Below are positions 51,627 through 59,032 of a stretch of DNA of 64,000 nucleotides, piece by piece; within the stretch, counting starts at the first letter, position 1, and each line of letters begins with the position of its first letter. A model generated the notes under the pieces. It searched no databases. It was not told the origin of the DNA and saw only the letters and a program-made list of their open reading frames with translations. Source of the DNA: CAJXTB01 sp047626195 (lineage in GTDB: Bacteria > Myxococcota_A > UBA796 > GCA-2862545); assembly GCA_047626195.1 (NCBI GenBank), contig JBLHSN010000002.1, positions 1 through 64,000 on the forward strand, written 5' to 3'. Made by a program: the position numbers and the translations under genes.

Positions 51627-51654
51627 GCGTCCGCACCGTTCGGGGTGCGGGCGC
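51627..51654 (+). promoter_or_regulatory. Strong hairpin between tRNA-Gln and prs
   Basis: GCGTCCGCACC (51627-51637) pairs with GGTGCGGGCGC (51644-51654) through 11 pairs, one of them G-T, around a six-base loop containing TTCG. No T run follows, so it is not a typical terminator. It may help 3' processing of the tRNA, stabilise the prs leader, or control prs translation, whose ATG is 23 bases downstream. Confidence 0.5.
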
Positions 51655-51676
51655 GTCGCATGCTCCGGGAGTCGCT

Positions 51677-52630
51677 ATGCACGGTGAAATGGTTTTGGTC
51701 ACCGGCACAGCCAACCCGAGGCTCGCAGCGAGCATCGCAGGTTGTCTTGGCCATCCTTTAGCAGACGCCAATGTCGGTCGCTTCTCGGACGGGGAAACCC
51801 GGGTGGAGTTGGGGCAAAACGTGCGCGGCAGGGATGTGTTCATCATCCAGCCGAGCTCGGCGCCGGCCAACGACAACCTCATGGAGTTGTTGATCATGGC
51901 CGAGGCGTGTAAACGCTCGTCGGCGGGTCGGATCACAGCGGTCATGCCGTACTTCGGCTACGCGCGTCAGGACCGAAAGGTCGCACCTCGGGCACCCATT
52001 ACCGCCCGTCTCGTCGCGGACTTGATTCAGGCGTCTGGGGTGGAGCGCGTGTTGACCATGGACCTGCATGCTGGGCAGATTCAAGGGTTCTTCAACATTC
52101 CCGTCGACAACCTGTACGCGCAGCCTGTGCTGCTCAAGTACATACGTGAGAACTTGCTCACGAACGACACCATTATTGTCTCGCCTGACGCTGGCGGCAC
52201 CGAGCGAGCTCGTAGCTACGCCAAGTACCTCGGCTGTGAGATTGCGATTGTCGATAAGCGCCGCCAACGCGCCAATGAGTCGGAAGTGATGAATGTGGTT
52301 GGCGACGTCAAGGGCCGCCGCTGCATCCTCATCGACGACATGATTGACACGGCTGGAACGCTCACGAAAGCCGGTGTGGCTCTCAAAGAACAAGGCGCGA
52401 AGTCGGTGTTCGCCGTTGCTACCCATCCCGTTCTCTCGGGCAACGCTTTGGCGCGGCTTGAAGAGTCGGTGTTTGAAGAAGTCTGCGTGACAGACGGCAT
52501 TCCACTGCGCCCCGAGCTGGCAGAGCTGCCCATGCTCAAGGTGTTGTCTGTCGCCGACTTGTTTGCCCAAGCCATCCGCAGCATCCACTTCAACGACTCG
52601 ATTAGTCGGCTCTTCCTGGAAGGCGGCTGA
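51677..52630 (+). CDS. prs: Ribose-phosphate pyrophosphokinase
   Basis: 317 residues, the family's usual length. Key motifs are VTGTANPRLAASIA (the usual G-T-ANP start), FSDGETRVELGQNVRGRDVFIIQ, YFGYARQDRKVAPRAPITA, MDLHAGQIQGFF and the PRPP loop RRCILIDDMIDTAGTL (residues about 215-230). It makes PRPP from ribose 5-phosphate and ATP for nucleotide, His and Trp synthesis. DLHAGQ replaces the common DLHSAQ. Follows tRNA-Gln and precedes rplY. Confidence 0.96.
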   Translation: MHGEMVLVTGTANPRLAASIAGCLGHPLADANVGRFSDGETRVELGQNVRGRDVFIIQPSSAPANDNLMELLIMAEACKRSSAGRITAVMPYFGYARQDRKVAPRAPITARLVADLIQASGVERVLTMDLHAGQIQGFFNIPVDNLYAQPVLLKYIRENLLTNDTIIVSPDAGGTERARSYAKYLGCEIAIVDKRRQRANESEVMNVVGDVKGRRCILIDDMIDTAGTLTKAGVALKEQGAKSVFAVATHPVLSGNALARLEESVFEEVCVTDGIPLRPELAELPMLKVLSVADLFAQAIRSIHFNDSISRLFLEGG

Positions 52631-53089
52631 TCTCGTCGTTGATGGTGATGAGGTCGGAGATCTTGGTCGTTTGGGACGTCCGCTGTGAGCGTTTGCTGCT
52701 CGCTGCGCCGTAATTTCTGCGGCAGGACGCTCCTTTCCGTGTGGACTCCGTCAACGGTATGAGGCTGGAAGTTGCGGCAGGCTGCTCCATCAGAGACAGC
52801 TTGTCGGCAACGCCTGAAGGCTAACGGCCGATAGCGGAATGCGCGGCTAGCAGCCGACACTCACCACACGACGGTGTCGATTGACACAGCCGCGTGGCGC
52901 GTTAGGACGCGCCGCTGCCGGGGCGTGGGTCTCGGCTTTTTAGGTCTGTAGCTGTCCCGGTACGCCCAGAGCGCACCCGCGAGTCCATGGGGCGGAAGGT
53001 AGTCTTGGAGAATTCTCCTAGGTTCCTTGCGTCTTGCTTTGGTGTCGCGGTTTGCCGATGGGAGTCGGGAGCAGCCCCAAGGAGACTCC
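52631..53089. other. 459-base gap between prs and rplY
   Basis: No gene is supported. It contains the intrinsic terminator at 52917-52941, a GTGTC-GATT-GACAC inverted repeat at 52874-52887, and a perfect GGAGAATTCTCC palindrome at 53007-53018 about 70 bases before the rplY start. A promoter for rplY should lie after the terminator but none matches well. Confidence 0.45.
52917..52941 (+). terminator. Intrinsic terminator after prs
   Basis: GCCGGGGC (52917-52924) pairs with GTCTCGGC (52929-52936), two G-T pairs included, around GTGG, followed by TTTTT. It is about 290 bases after the prs stop. Confidence 0.65.
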
Positions 53090-53698
53090 ATGGACACCAA
53101 CATGAATGCCACTGTTCGCACGAACGATGTGGGCAAGGGCGCAGCCCGTAAGCTGCGCGCCGCTGGCCGCCTTCCCGCCGTTGTGTACGCACAAGGCGCG
53201 GAAGCAACGGCGATTCACATCGATCCGCTGACGCTCACCACGATTTTCCGCAAGACGGAAAACCGCAACACCATCATCCATCTGGAAATCGATGGTGAAT
53301 CGGTTCCGTGCCTCGTGCGTGACGCTCAGCGTCATCCACTCACGCGCGAAATCCTTCACGTCGACTTCTACCGGTTGGCAGCAGGCCAGTCGGTCACGGT
53401 CGACGTCCCGCTCGAGCCTACCGGCCGTCCGGAAGGCGCTTCGCTCGGTGGCCGCTTGCGCGTCATCCGTCGCACGGTTCCGGTCCGCTCGGACTGGTCT
53501 GCCATCCCTGCGACTCTTCCTGTTGATGTCTCTCCGATGATCATCGGCGACTTCATCACGATCTCCCAAGTTGCGACCCCAGACGGTGTCGAGATTCTCT
53601 TCGAATCTGATTTCAACGTCCTGTCGGTCTACGGCAAGAAGGGCGGAGACAAGAAGACGGAAGATGAAGCCGAGTCGGCTGCGGCCGCCAAGGCTTAG
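53090..53698 (+). CDS. rplY: Ribosomal protein bL25 (TL5/Ctc type)
   Basis: 202 residues from the ATG at 53090, with AAGGAG upstream; a longer frame has no merit. The 5S-rRNA-binding domain (1 to about 95: GKGAARKLRAAGRLPAVVYA; TIIHLEIDGESVPCLVRDA; LHVDFYRL) is followed by the beta-rich C-terminal CTC domain (about 100-180: VDVPLEPTGRPEGASLGG) and a Lys/Glu/Ala tail. This is the long form found outside gammaproteobacteria. In the prs-rplY-pth order common in bacteria. Confidence 0.95.
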   Translation: MDTNMNATVRTNDVGKGAARKLRAAGRLPAVVYAQGAEATAIHIDPLTLTTIFRKTENRNTIIHLEIDGESVPCLVRDAQRHPLTREILHVDFYRLAAGQSVTVDVPLEPTGRPEGASLGGRLRVIRRTVPVRSDWSAIPATLPVDVSPMIIGDFITISQVATPDGVEILFESDFNVLSVYGKKGGDKKTEDEAESAAAAKA

Positions 53699-53700
53699 TC

Positions 53701-54294
53701 ATGTTCTTGGTGCTCGGCCTCGGCAATCCAGGTCGCAAGTACGCATCGACGCGTCACAACGTCGGCTTTCTTGCGATTGAACGCCTTGCTGAGCGCTGGT
53801 CCGCACCCGCCGACAAGAAGCACCTAGGTGCTCTTGTGGGCAAGGCGCTTATCGCGTCCCAATCGGCCACTTTGGCCATGCCACAGTCATTCATGAATCT
53901 CTCCGGTCAGCCCGCTGCCTCCTTGAAAGGTTATTTCAAGGTCCAAAATGAGAAGATCGTTGTCATCCATGATGACCTCGACATTCCATTTGGCGATGTG
54001 CGGGTGAAGGTCGGTGGGGGACATGGCGGGCACAATGGTTTGCGGGACCTGAATAAGTGTATTGGTGCTGACTACACCCGGATTCGCGTGGGTGTCTCTC
54101 GTCCTCCCGAGGGCTGGGACACCGCCGACTATGTGTTGGGCAAGTGGAGCACGGACGAGGCAAATCGCCTCGCCGACGTCGTCGATGACGCTGCAGATGC
54201 GGCCGAGGCTGTCCTTCGGGACGGTGTCATGGCAGCCATGAACCACTTCAATACACGTGGCCGGACACAGCAAAGCGCTGGCGGTTCCGCATGA
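53701..54294 (+). CDS. pth: Peptidyl-tRNA hydrolase
   Basis: 197 residues, two bases after rplY. LGLGNPGRKYASTRHNVGFLAI carries the catalytic His (in RHNVGF) and Asn; QSFMNLSGQ, VVIHDDLDIPFGDVRVK and GGGHGGHNGLRDLNKCIG complete the active site. It releases peptides from stalled tRNAs. Typical neighbour of rplY. No unusual features. Confidence 0.96.
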   Translation: MFLVLGLGNPGRKYASTRHNVGFLAIERLAERWSAPADKKHLGALVGKALIASQSATLAMPQSFMNLSGQPAASLKGYFKVQNEKIVVIHDDLDIPFGDVRVKVGGGHGGHNGLRDLNKCIGADYTRIRVGVSRPPEGWDTADYVLGKWSTDEANRLADVVDDAADAAEAVLRDGVMAAMNHFNTRGRTQQSAGGSA

Positions 54295-54401
54295 ATTATG
54301 ATTGCTCAACGTTTCCAGGTATGTCTGCGCATCGCGGCATGCCGATCACTGATTTGGCGTCAGGGCTGTGTTGCAGCCTGGGCGACCTCTGAATCCTCCT
54401 C

Positions 54402-54423
54402 GGGAGCGCTGACCGGCGTTCCC
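54402..54423 (+). promoter_or_regulatory. Leader hairpin upstream of rpsF
   Basis: GGGAGCGC (54402-54409) pairs with GGCGTTCC-type sequence at 54416-54423 in eight pairs (one G-T), with loop TGACCG carrying an apical CCG. A CCG in such a hairpin is a hallmark of the S6:S18 autoregulatory leader. TTTT follows a few bases later, so it might also act as a pth terminator. Confidence 0.45.
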
Positions 54424-54449
54424 CGAATTTTGACCACGTGGAGGGTCTT

Positions 54450-54989
54450 TTGACCATCAACGAATACGAACTCGTCCTCATCCTTCGCCCCGACCTCGAT
54501 GAGGCCGCGACGACTGAGATTCTCGAAAAGATCGAGACCAATATCACCGACCACGAGGGCACTCTCCTCGTCCGCGACGACTGGGGCCAACGCAAGATGG
54601 CCTACGAGATCCAAAACCACCAAAAGGGTCGTTACGTTCTCGAGAAGTTCCTGTCGAGCCCGGATCTCATCGTGGAAATTGAGCGTCGCCTTCGCATCGA
54701 AGAGCGCGTGATTCGCTTCCTCACCGTCCGCAAGCCGGGCGCCGTGGATGTCGAAACCCGCCTTGCCGAAGCCACGGAAGAACGCACCAAGTTGGCTGAA
54801 GAAGCTGCCAAGCGCGAAGCTGAAGCCGCTGCCCAGGCACAGTACGAAGTGGAAGCCAAGGCTGCCCGCGAAGCTGCCGCCAAGTTTGAGGCCACCCAGG
54901 CCGCTGCTGCTGCCGCCGCCAGTGACGACGACGACAGCGACGACACCAACAACACCGACGAGGCAGCTGGCGAACAAGCCAGCGCCTAG
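54450..54989 (+). CDS. rpsF: Ribosomal protein bS6
   Basis: 179 residues from a TTG at 54450, with GGAGGG four bases upstream; a GTG 12 bases earlier would place the ribosome site inside the gene. The S6 domain is residues 1-95 (INEYELVLILRPDLDE, RKMAYEIQNHQKGRYVLEKF, VIRFLTVRKPG). A further 80 residues form an Ala/Glu/Lys helix and end in an Asp-rich tail, longer than most S6. rpsR does not follow; rplI comes next after 27 bases. Confidence 0.94.
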   Translation: MTINEYELVLILRPDLDEAATTEILEKIETNITDHEGTLLVRDDWGQRKMAYEIQNHQKGRYVLEKFLSSPDLIVEIERRLRIEERVIRFLTVRKPGAVDVETRLAEATEERTKLAEEAAKREAEAAAQAQYEVEAKAAREAAAKFEATQAAAAAAASDDDDSDDTNNTDEAAGEQASA

Positions 54990-55016
54990 TTCAACCCCGA
55001 ATACGAGGACATACTC

Positions 55017-55460
55017 ATGCGAGTCATCCTGAATCAGGAAGTAAAGAACCTCGGTGACGCTGGCGATATCGTCAAAGTCGCCGCGGGGTACGGACGCAAT
55101 TTCCTCTTGCCGCGCGGCCTTGCCGTGCTTGCAAGCGAGGGGACGGTTGCTCAAGCCGCACACGCTGCCAACGTTGCCGACGCCATTCGTCGTAAGCAAC
55201 TCTCGGGCTCCAAGGCAATCGCCGAGAAGCTCGCTGAAACGGCAGTCACCATCCGCCGCGAAGCCGGTGATGACGACAAGCTGTTCGGCTCGGTCACCAA
55301 CCGCGACATTGCTGAGGCGCTCGCCGCCGAAGGCGTCGAGTTGGACCGTCGCTTGATCGAAGTTGCAGAGCCCATCCGCAACATCGGCTTGTTCACGGTT
55401 CCCGTGCGCTTGCATCGTGATGTGGAAGCTAGCGTTCGCGTTTACGTCATCCGGGCGTGA
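55017..55460 (+). CDS. rplI: Ribosomal protein bL9
   Basis: 147 residues, standard length. MRVILNQEVKNLGDAGDIVKV and the N-terminal GYGRNFLLPRGLAV are diagnostic; the C-terminal domain has SVTNRDIAEAL and HRDVEASVRVYVI. Lies between rpsF and dnaB, the usual place; the absence of rpsR is the only irregularity. Confidence 0.97.
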   Translation: MRVILNQEVKNLGDAGDIVKVAAGYGRNFLLPRGLAVLASEGTVAQAAHAANVADAIRRKQLSGSKAIAEKLAETAVTIRREAGDDDKLFGSVTNRDIAEALAAEGVELDRRLIEVAEPIRNIGLFTVPVRLHRDVEASVRVYVIRA

Positions 55461-55510
55461 TGCATCTGTAATGACGGGCTGGGCATTGCTCGGCCATGTC
55501 GATACGTCTT

Positions 55511-55540
55511 GGGCCCGCTGCGCAGTTGTGCAGCGGGCTC
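55511..55540 (+). promoter_or_regulatory. Hairpin between rplI and dnaB
   Basis: An 11-pair stem (55511-55521 with 55530-55540, one G-T) built on GCCCGCTGC/GCAGCGGGC around an eight-base loop. Only weakly T-rich sequence follows, so an attenuator lowering dnaB relative to ribosomal protein genes fits better than a full terminator. Confidence 0.5.
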
Positions 55541-55559
55541 ATGCTGTTTGTGAGGGTAC

Positions 55560-56921
55560 ATGGGTCCAGATGACAACCGCCATTCGGTGCATCCGAATGC
55601 CGTTGAGGCGGAGCGTGCACTGTTGGGCGGGCTCATCCAACGTCCAGATGTGCTCGAAGAGATCCGTCGTGACTTAGATGCGGCCGACTTTTGGCGAGAC
55701 GACCACCGTCTACTGTTCACACTGCTCGTTGAGATGCAGTTGAATGGTGAAGCCATTGACCTCATCACCATTCCGGAACGTGTGCTGCGAACCGGTACGC
55801 CTGGTAAGTACGGTGGCATCGCGTATGTCATTGAGCTGCCGGAACACGCGCCATCTACGGTGAATCTCGAGCACTATGCTGGCCTCATTCGCAGCAAGTC
55901 TTTGCTGCGTCAGATGATGACCCTCGGTAACGAGCTGACCACTCACGCTTCGCGCCACCCAGACGACGTAAACAGCTTGTTGGACAAGACCACAAGCGAG
56001 CTCGTGCGGCTGTCGTCGCAAGGAAGCGCCGGCAAGCAGTGGCATCCGATCAGCATCATCGTCGACGACGAGATCATGAAGTTTGAAGAGCTGGCCTCAA
56101 AGGGGGGCGGCGAGAACGTAGGTCTGTCATCGGGGTTTGCACGCTTGGACAAGATGACTGCTGGTTTCCAGAAAGGAGACCTGCTCATACTCGCGGCGCG
56201 GCCTTCCATGGGCAAGACGGCGCTCGCACTGAACCTTGCGCTGAATGCCGCCATTTTGGATGGCGCCGGTGTTGGCATCTACTCCCTTGAGATGGGCCGC
56301 CACTCTCTTGTAGACCGCTTCTTCTGTAGTCTGGGCATGGTCGACGGAACGAAGCTGCGCACCGGCGATCTAGATGCAGACGACTGGGAGCGCCTGCACA
56401 AGGCCTCGGAACAGCTTCGGCGGTTGAAGATCCACATCAACGACAAGCCTGGCCTGAATGTGGCGGAAATTCGCGCTTCGGCGCTCCAGCTTAAAGCTCA
56501 AGATCCAACCCTGGGCCTCATATTGCTCGATTATCTGCAATTGATGGGAGCAATGGATCCGAAGCTGCCGCGCGTCCAACAGGTCTCCAACATGAGTCGG
56601 GGTCTCAAAGCGCTGGCGAAAGATCTGGAAGTCCCAGTCATCGCGTTGTCCCAGCTGTCTCGTGGCGTCGAGCAGCGCCAAGACAAGCGACCGATGATGT
56701 CTGATCTGCGCGAGTCTGGGGCTATCGAGCAGGACGCGGACGTGATCATGTTCATCTACCGCGATGAGTACTACGACCCGGACAGCGCGGATCAGGGGCT
56801 GGCCGAGATTATCATCGCTAAGCAGCGCAATGGCCCAACAGGTACGGTGAAGCTTGCTTTTCAGAAGCAGTACACCCTGTTCAACGACGTTGCGGAAGGA
56901 GATTGGCTGGCCGGCATGTGA
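55560..56921 (+). CDS. dnaB: Replicative DNA helicase DnaB
   Basis: 453 residues, normal length. N-terminal helicase-loader domain (PNAVEAERALLGGLI), then the RecA-like motor: Walker A LAARPSMGKTALALNLA, EMGRHSLVDRFF, Walker B LGLILLDYLQLM, SQLSRGVEQRQDKRPMMSDL and EQDADVIMFIYRDEYY. No intein. Unwinds DNA at the fork as a hexamer. GAGGG ribosome site before the ATG. Confidence 0.97.
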   Translation: MGPDDNRHSVHPNAVEAERALLGGLIQRPDVLEEIRRDLDAADFWRDDHRLLFTLLVEMQLNGEAIDLITIPERVLRTGTPGKYGGIAYVIELPEHAPSTVNLEHYAGLIRSKSLLRQMMTLGNELTTHASRHPDDVNSLLDKTTSELVRLSSQGSAGKQWHPISIIVDDEIMKFEELASKGGGENVGLSSGFARLDKMTAGFQKGDLLILAARPSMGKTALALNLALNAAILDGAGVGIYSLEMGRHSLVDRFFCSLGMVDGTKLRTGDLDADDWERLHKASEQLRRLKIHINDKPGLNVAEIRASALQLKAQDPTLGLILLDYLQLMGAMDPKLPRVQQVSNMSRGLKALAKDLEVPVIALSQLSRGVEQRQDKRPMMSDLRESGAIEQDADVIMFIYRDEYYDPDSADQGLAEIIIAKQRNGPTGTVKLAFQKQYTLFNDVAEGDWLAGM

Positions 56922-57140
56922 GCGCTGTGCGCCACTGCGCTGCGGAATGCAGACTGGGCTGATGTGTTGGGGGCTGTTGTTGACGGCGCGAAGGCAAGGT
57001 TCAAGCCACATCGGACCCCGAAATGGGCCGACCCTCACTCGGTACCTTGACCCCACGCGCTCGGTCCGGTAGCAATGGTGGCCGTCGCGGGGGGGACCCG
57101 CAGACATGCACATTAGCTTCTGTAGATGAAGGCGGGATCC

Positions 57141-58292
57141 ATGGACCAGTCCGAGTTGTTGGCGGACTTCCAAAGCAAAGTCGATGATGTTGTTAAGTTT
57201 CAAAACTTCATCGATAAAGCTACGGCGAAGGCAAGCAGTTTCACCGCGAAAGTGGTGGAGAAGGTCGTCACAGACAACACCGCAAAGCGCGATGTTGTTG
57301 TTGAGGCGCTACTCCCACTCATTGAGCAAGTTCAGTCCTCTGTAACTTTGCTTGAGTCGGATAAGAACGGCATCGTGTCGGGGCAGGAAGCTTCGCGTGG
57401 CGAATTGGAGGAGCTTGAGCTCCGCCTCGCCATCGAAGAACTGACCCAAGATGAGTTCGATGCCAAAGCTGCTGACTTGCAAGAGGAAGTTGCGCAGGGA
57501 AATAAGGAAATCGGCTCGATCGATGACCAACTGCAAACCATTCAGACGGAACTAGACCGCTGGATTGAGGTTGCGGCGAACGCAGGTGTTGCGGATGGTC
57601 TGGGCCACGCCCCTGAACCTGAACCTGAACCCGAGCCAGAGTCTGAACCTGACGGTGAAGACGCGGCTTTCCAGACCCAGCTTGCGGGTACGGATGAAGC
57701 CGAAGAGGGACTCTTTGGTGATTTCGACATCGGCGGGTCGGACGAAGACATCCTGGTTGGCAGCGAGCCGGAGCCCGACCTGAGCGGGTTTGAAGGCAGC
57801 GACGGTACCGAAGGTATCTTCACCGAGTCGGTCAGTATTAGCGAAGACGTCTCTGTCGTCTTCGGTGATGATGACAGCGACGACGGTCTCGACCTCGAAG
57901 TCGGAGACATGGACACCCTCGTTGACGACGACCTCGTTGAGATGGGCGACGACAGCGACGCCGGCGATGACAGCGACGATTCCGAGGGCGGAGAGCGTCA
58001 CGCGGTCATGCTGTACCAGGAGGGAACTGCCGAAGAGCAGATCTACCCGTTCAGCAACGATGTGCTGACTCTGGGCCGCGGCCGTGACAACGACATTCAA
58101 GTCAAGAACGACTCGAAGGTCTCACGCTACCACTGCAAGCTGTACCGCCGCAGCGGCAACTTCTACATTGAAGACAACAAGTCCGCGAACGGTACGCTGG
58201 TCAACGGAGAGCTGATCACGGAACGCCGTTTGTTCGGTGGTGAGGAGATTATCATCGGTGAGACCTTCTTCCGCTTCCGGATTATGGACTGA
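57141..58292 (+). CDS. FHA-domain protein with coiled coil and acidic linker
   Basis: 383 residues from the ATG at 57141, preceded by AAGG at good spacing; an ATG 15 bases earlier has no ribosome site. Residues 1-150 are helical coiled coil (VDDVVKFQNFIDKATAKASS; LRLAIEELTQDEFDAKAADL). Residues about 155-285 are low-complexity acidic with PEPEPEPE and Asp-Ser runs. The C-terminal FHA domain (about 290-383) has LTLGRGRDNDIQV, SRYHCKLYRR, IEDNKSANGTLVNG, all phosphothreonine-binding residues present. It presumably reads Ser/Thr kinase signalling, typical of Myxococcota. A response regulator follows 92 bases later. Confidence 0.9.
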   Translation: MDQSELLADFQSKVDDVVKFQNFIDKATAKASSFTAKVVEKVVTDNTAKRDVVVEALLPLIEQVQSSVTLLESDKNGIVSGQEASRGELEELELRLAIEELTQDEFDAKAADLQEEVAQGNKEIGSIDDQLQTIQTELDRWIEVAANAGVADGLGHAPEPEPEPEPESEPDGEDAAFQTQLAGTDEAEEGLFGDFDIGGSDEDILVGSEPEPDLSGFEGSDGTEGIFTESVSISEDVSVVFGDDDSDDGLDLEVGDMDTLVDDDLVEMGDDSDAGDDSDDSEGGERHAVMLYQEGTAEEQIYPFSNDVLTLGRGRDNDIQVKNDSKVSRYHCKLYRRSGNFYIEDNKSANGTLVNGELITERRLFGGEEIIIGETFFRFRIMD

Positions 58293-58343
58293 CCGTTTGA
58301 TGGTTGTGTAAGTGGCTGTAAGAAATCGCTACACTCATTTGAG

Positions 58344-58379
58344 TCCCCCTGCGGTATGGTTGAATCATCCGCTGGGGGA
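58344..58379 (+). promoter_or_regulatory. Hairpin that buries the response-regulator ribosome site
   Basis: TCCCCCTGCGG (58344-58354) pairs with CCGCTGGGGGA (58369-58379): ten of eleven pairs with one T-T mismatch. The 3' arm is the GGGGGA that serves as Shine-Dalgarno for the CTG start at 58385. T-rich sequence follows, so it may instead or also terminate the FHA transcript. Confidence 0.55.
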
Positions 58380-58384
58380 TTTCT

Positions 58385-59005
58385 CTGTCTAAGACTACGC
58401 CAGAACAGACGCTCTACTACACTACTCATCAGGTTGCGGGCATGTTTGGTGTGTCGCTGGGCACTGTCGCGAACTGGGTCGACAGCGGGCGTTTGCCTGC
58501 CCACCGCACCCCTGGTGGTCACCGACGTATCGGTTCAGTAGATCTCCGGATGTTCGCGGATGCCCTCGATTATGCGGTGCCGGACACGATGTTACCATCG
58601 GCGGGCAAACCGCTGCGTGTCTTGGTTGTGGACGACGAACCTGACTTCTTGTTGCTTGTGTGCGAGACGTTGGCGAGCTCCGAAGGAATCGAGGTCGCCA
58701 CTGCGAACTCGGGTTTCCTTGCTGGCTTGGAAATCGGCCGTTTGTTGCCAGACCTCGTGTTGCTTGACTTGATGATGCCGGACATTGATGGATTCGAGGT
58801 TTTTCGCATGCTCAAGGAGCGCGAAGAACTGCGAGACATACCGGTGGTTGCGTGCACGGCGTTCGCGGACAGCAGCATCCGGCAGCGAGTGAAGGAGGCC
58901 GGCTTCACAGGGTTCCTGCCGAAGCCGATGGTCTTTGTTGATCTAGAGAACACCCTGCGCGGCTTCCTCGACGCCAACAAGGCCGCGGCCCTCACAAAGG
59001 GCTAG
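58385..59005 (+). CDS. DNA-binding response regulator (MerR/excisionase-type HTH plus REC)
   Basis: 206 residues from an inferred CTG start at 58385. The only ATG (58442) would remove the first helix of the HTH domain, whose full pattern is YYTTHQVAGMFGVSLGTVAN and RLPAHRTPGGHRRI. No ATG, GTG or TTG lies between the upstream in-frame stop (58361) and 58442. From CTG the protein begins (M)SKTTPEQ. GGGGGA sits five bases upstream. The receiver domain (about 75-195) has VLVVDDEPDFLLL, phosphorylatable Asp in VLLDLMMPDIDGFEV, and the conserved Thr and Lys (CTAFAD, LPKP). HTH-first, REC-last order is unusual. It could act on the FHA or MATE genes beside it. Confidence 0.82.
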   Translation: MSKTTPEQTLYYTTHQVAGMFGVSLGTVANWVDSGRLPAHRTPGGHRRIGSVDLRMFADALDYAVPDTMLPSAGKPLRVLVVDDEPDFLLLVCETLASSEGIEVATANSGFLAGLEIGRLLPDLVLLDLMMPDIDGFEVFRMLKEREELRDIPVVACTAFADSSIRQRVKEAGFTGFLPKPMVFVDLENTLRGFLDANKAAALTKG

Positions 59006-59032
59006 AGACGCGCCCCGTCTGTTGGGGGATTC

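Noticed and set aside
52861..53136. Minus-strand frame before rplY
   Set aside because: Arg/Pro-rich shadow with no start signal, overlapping the rplY start.
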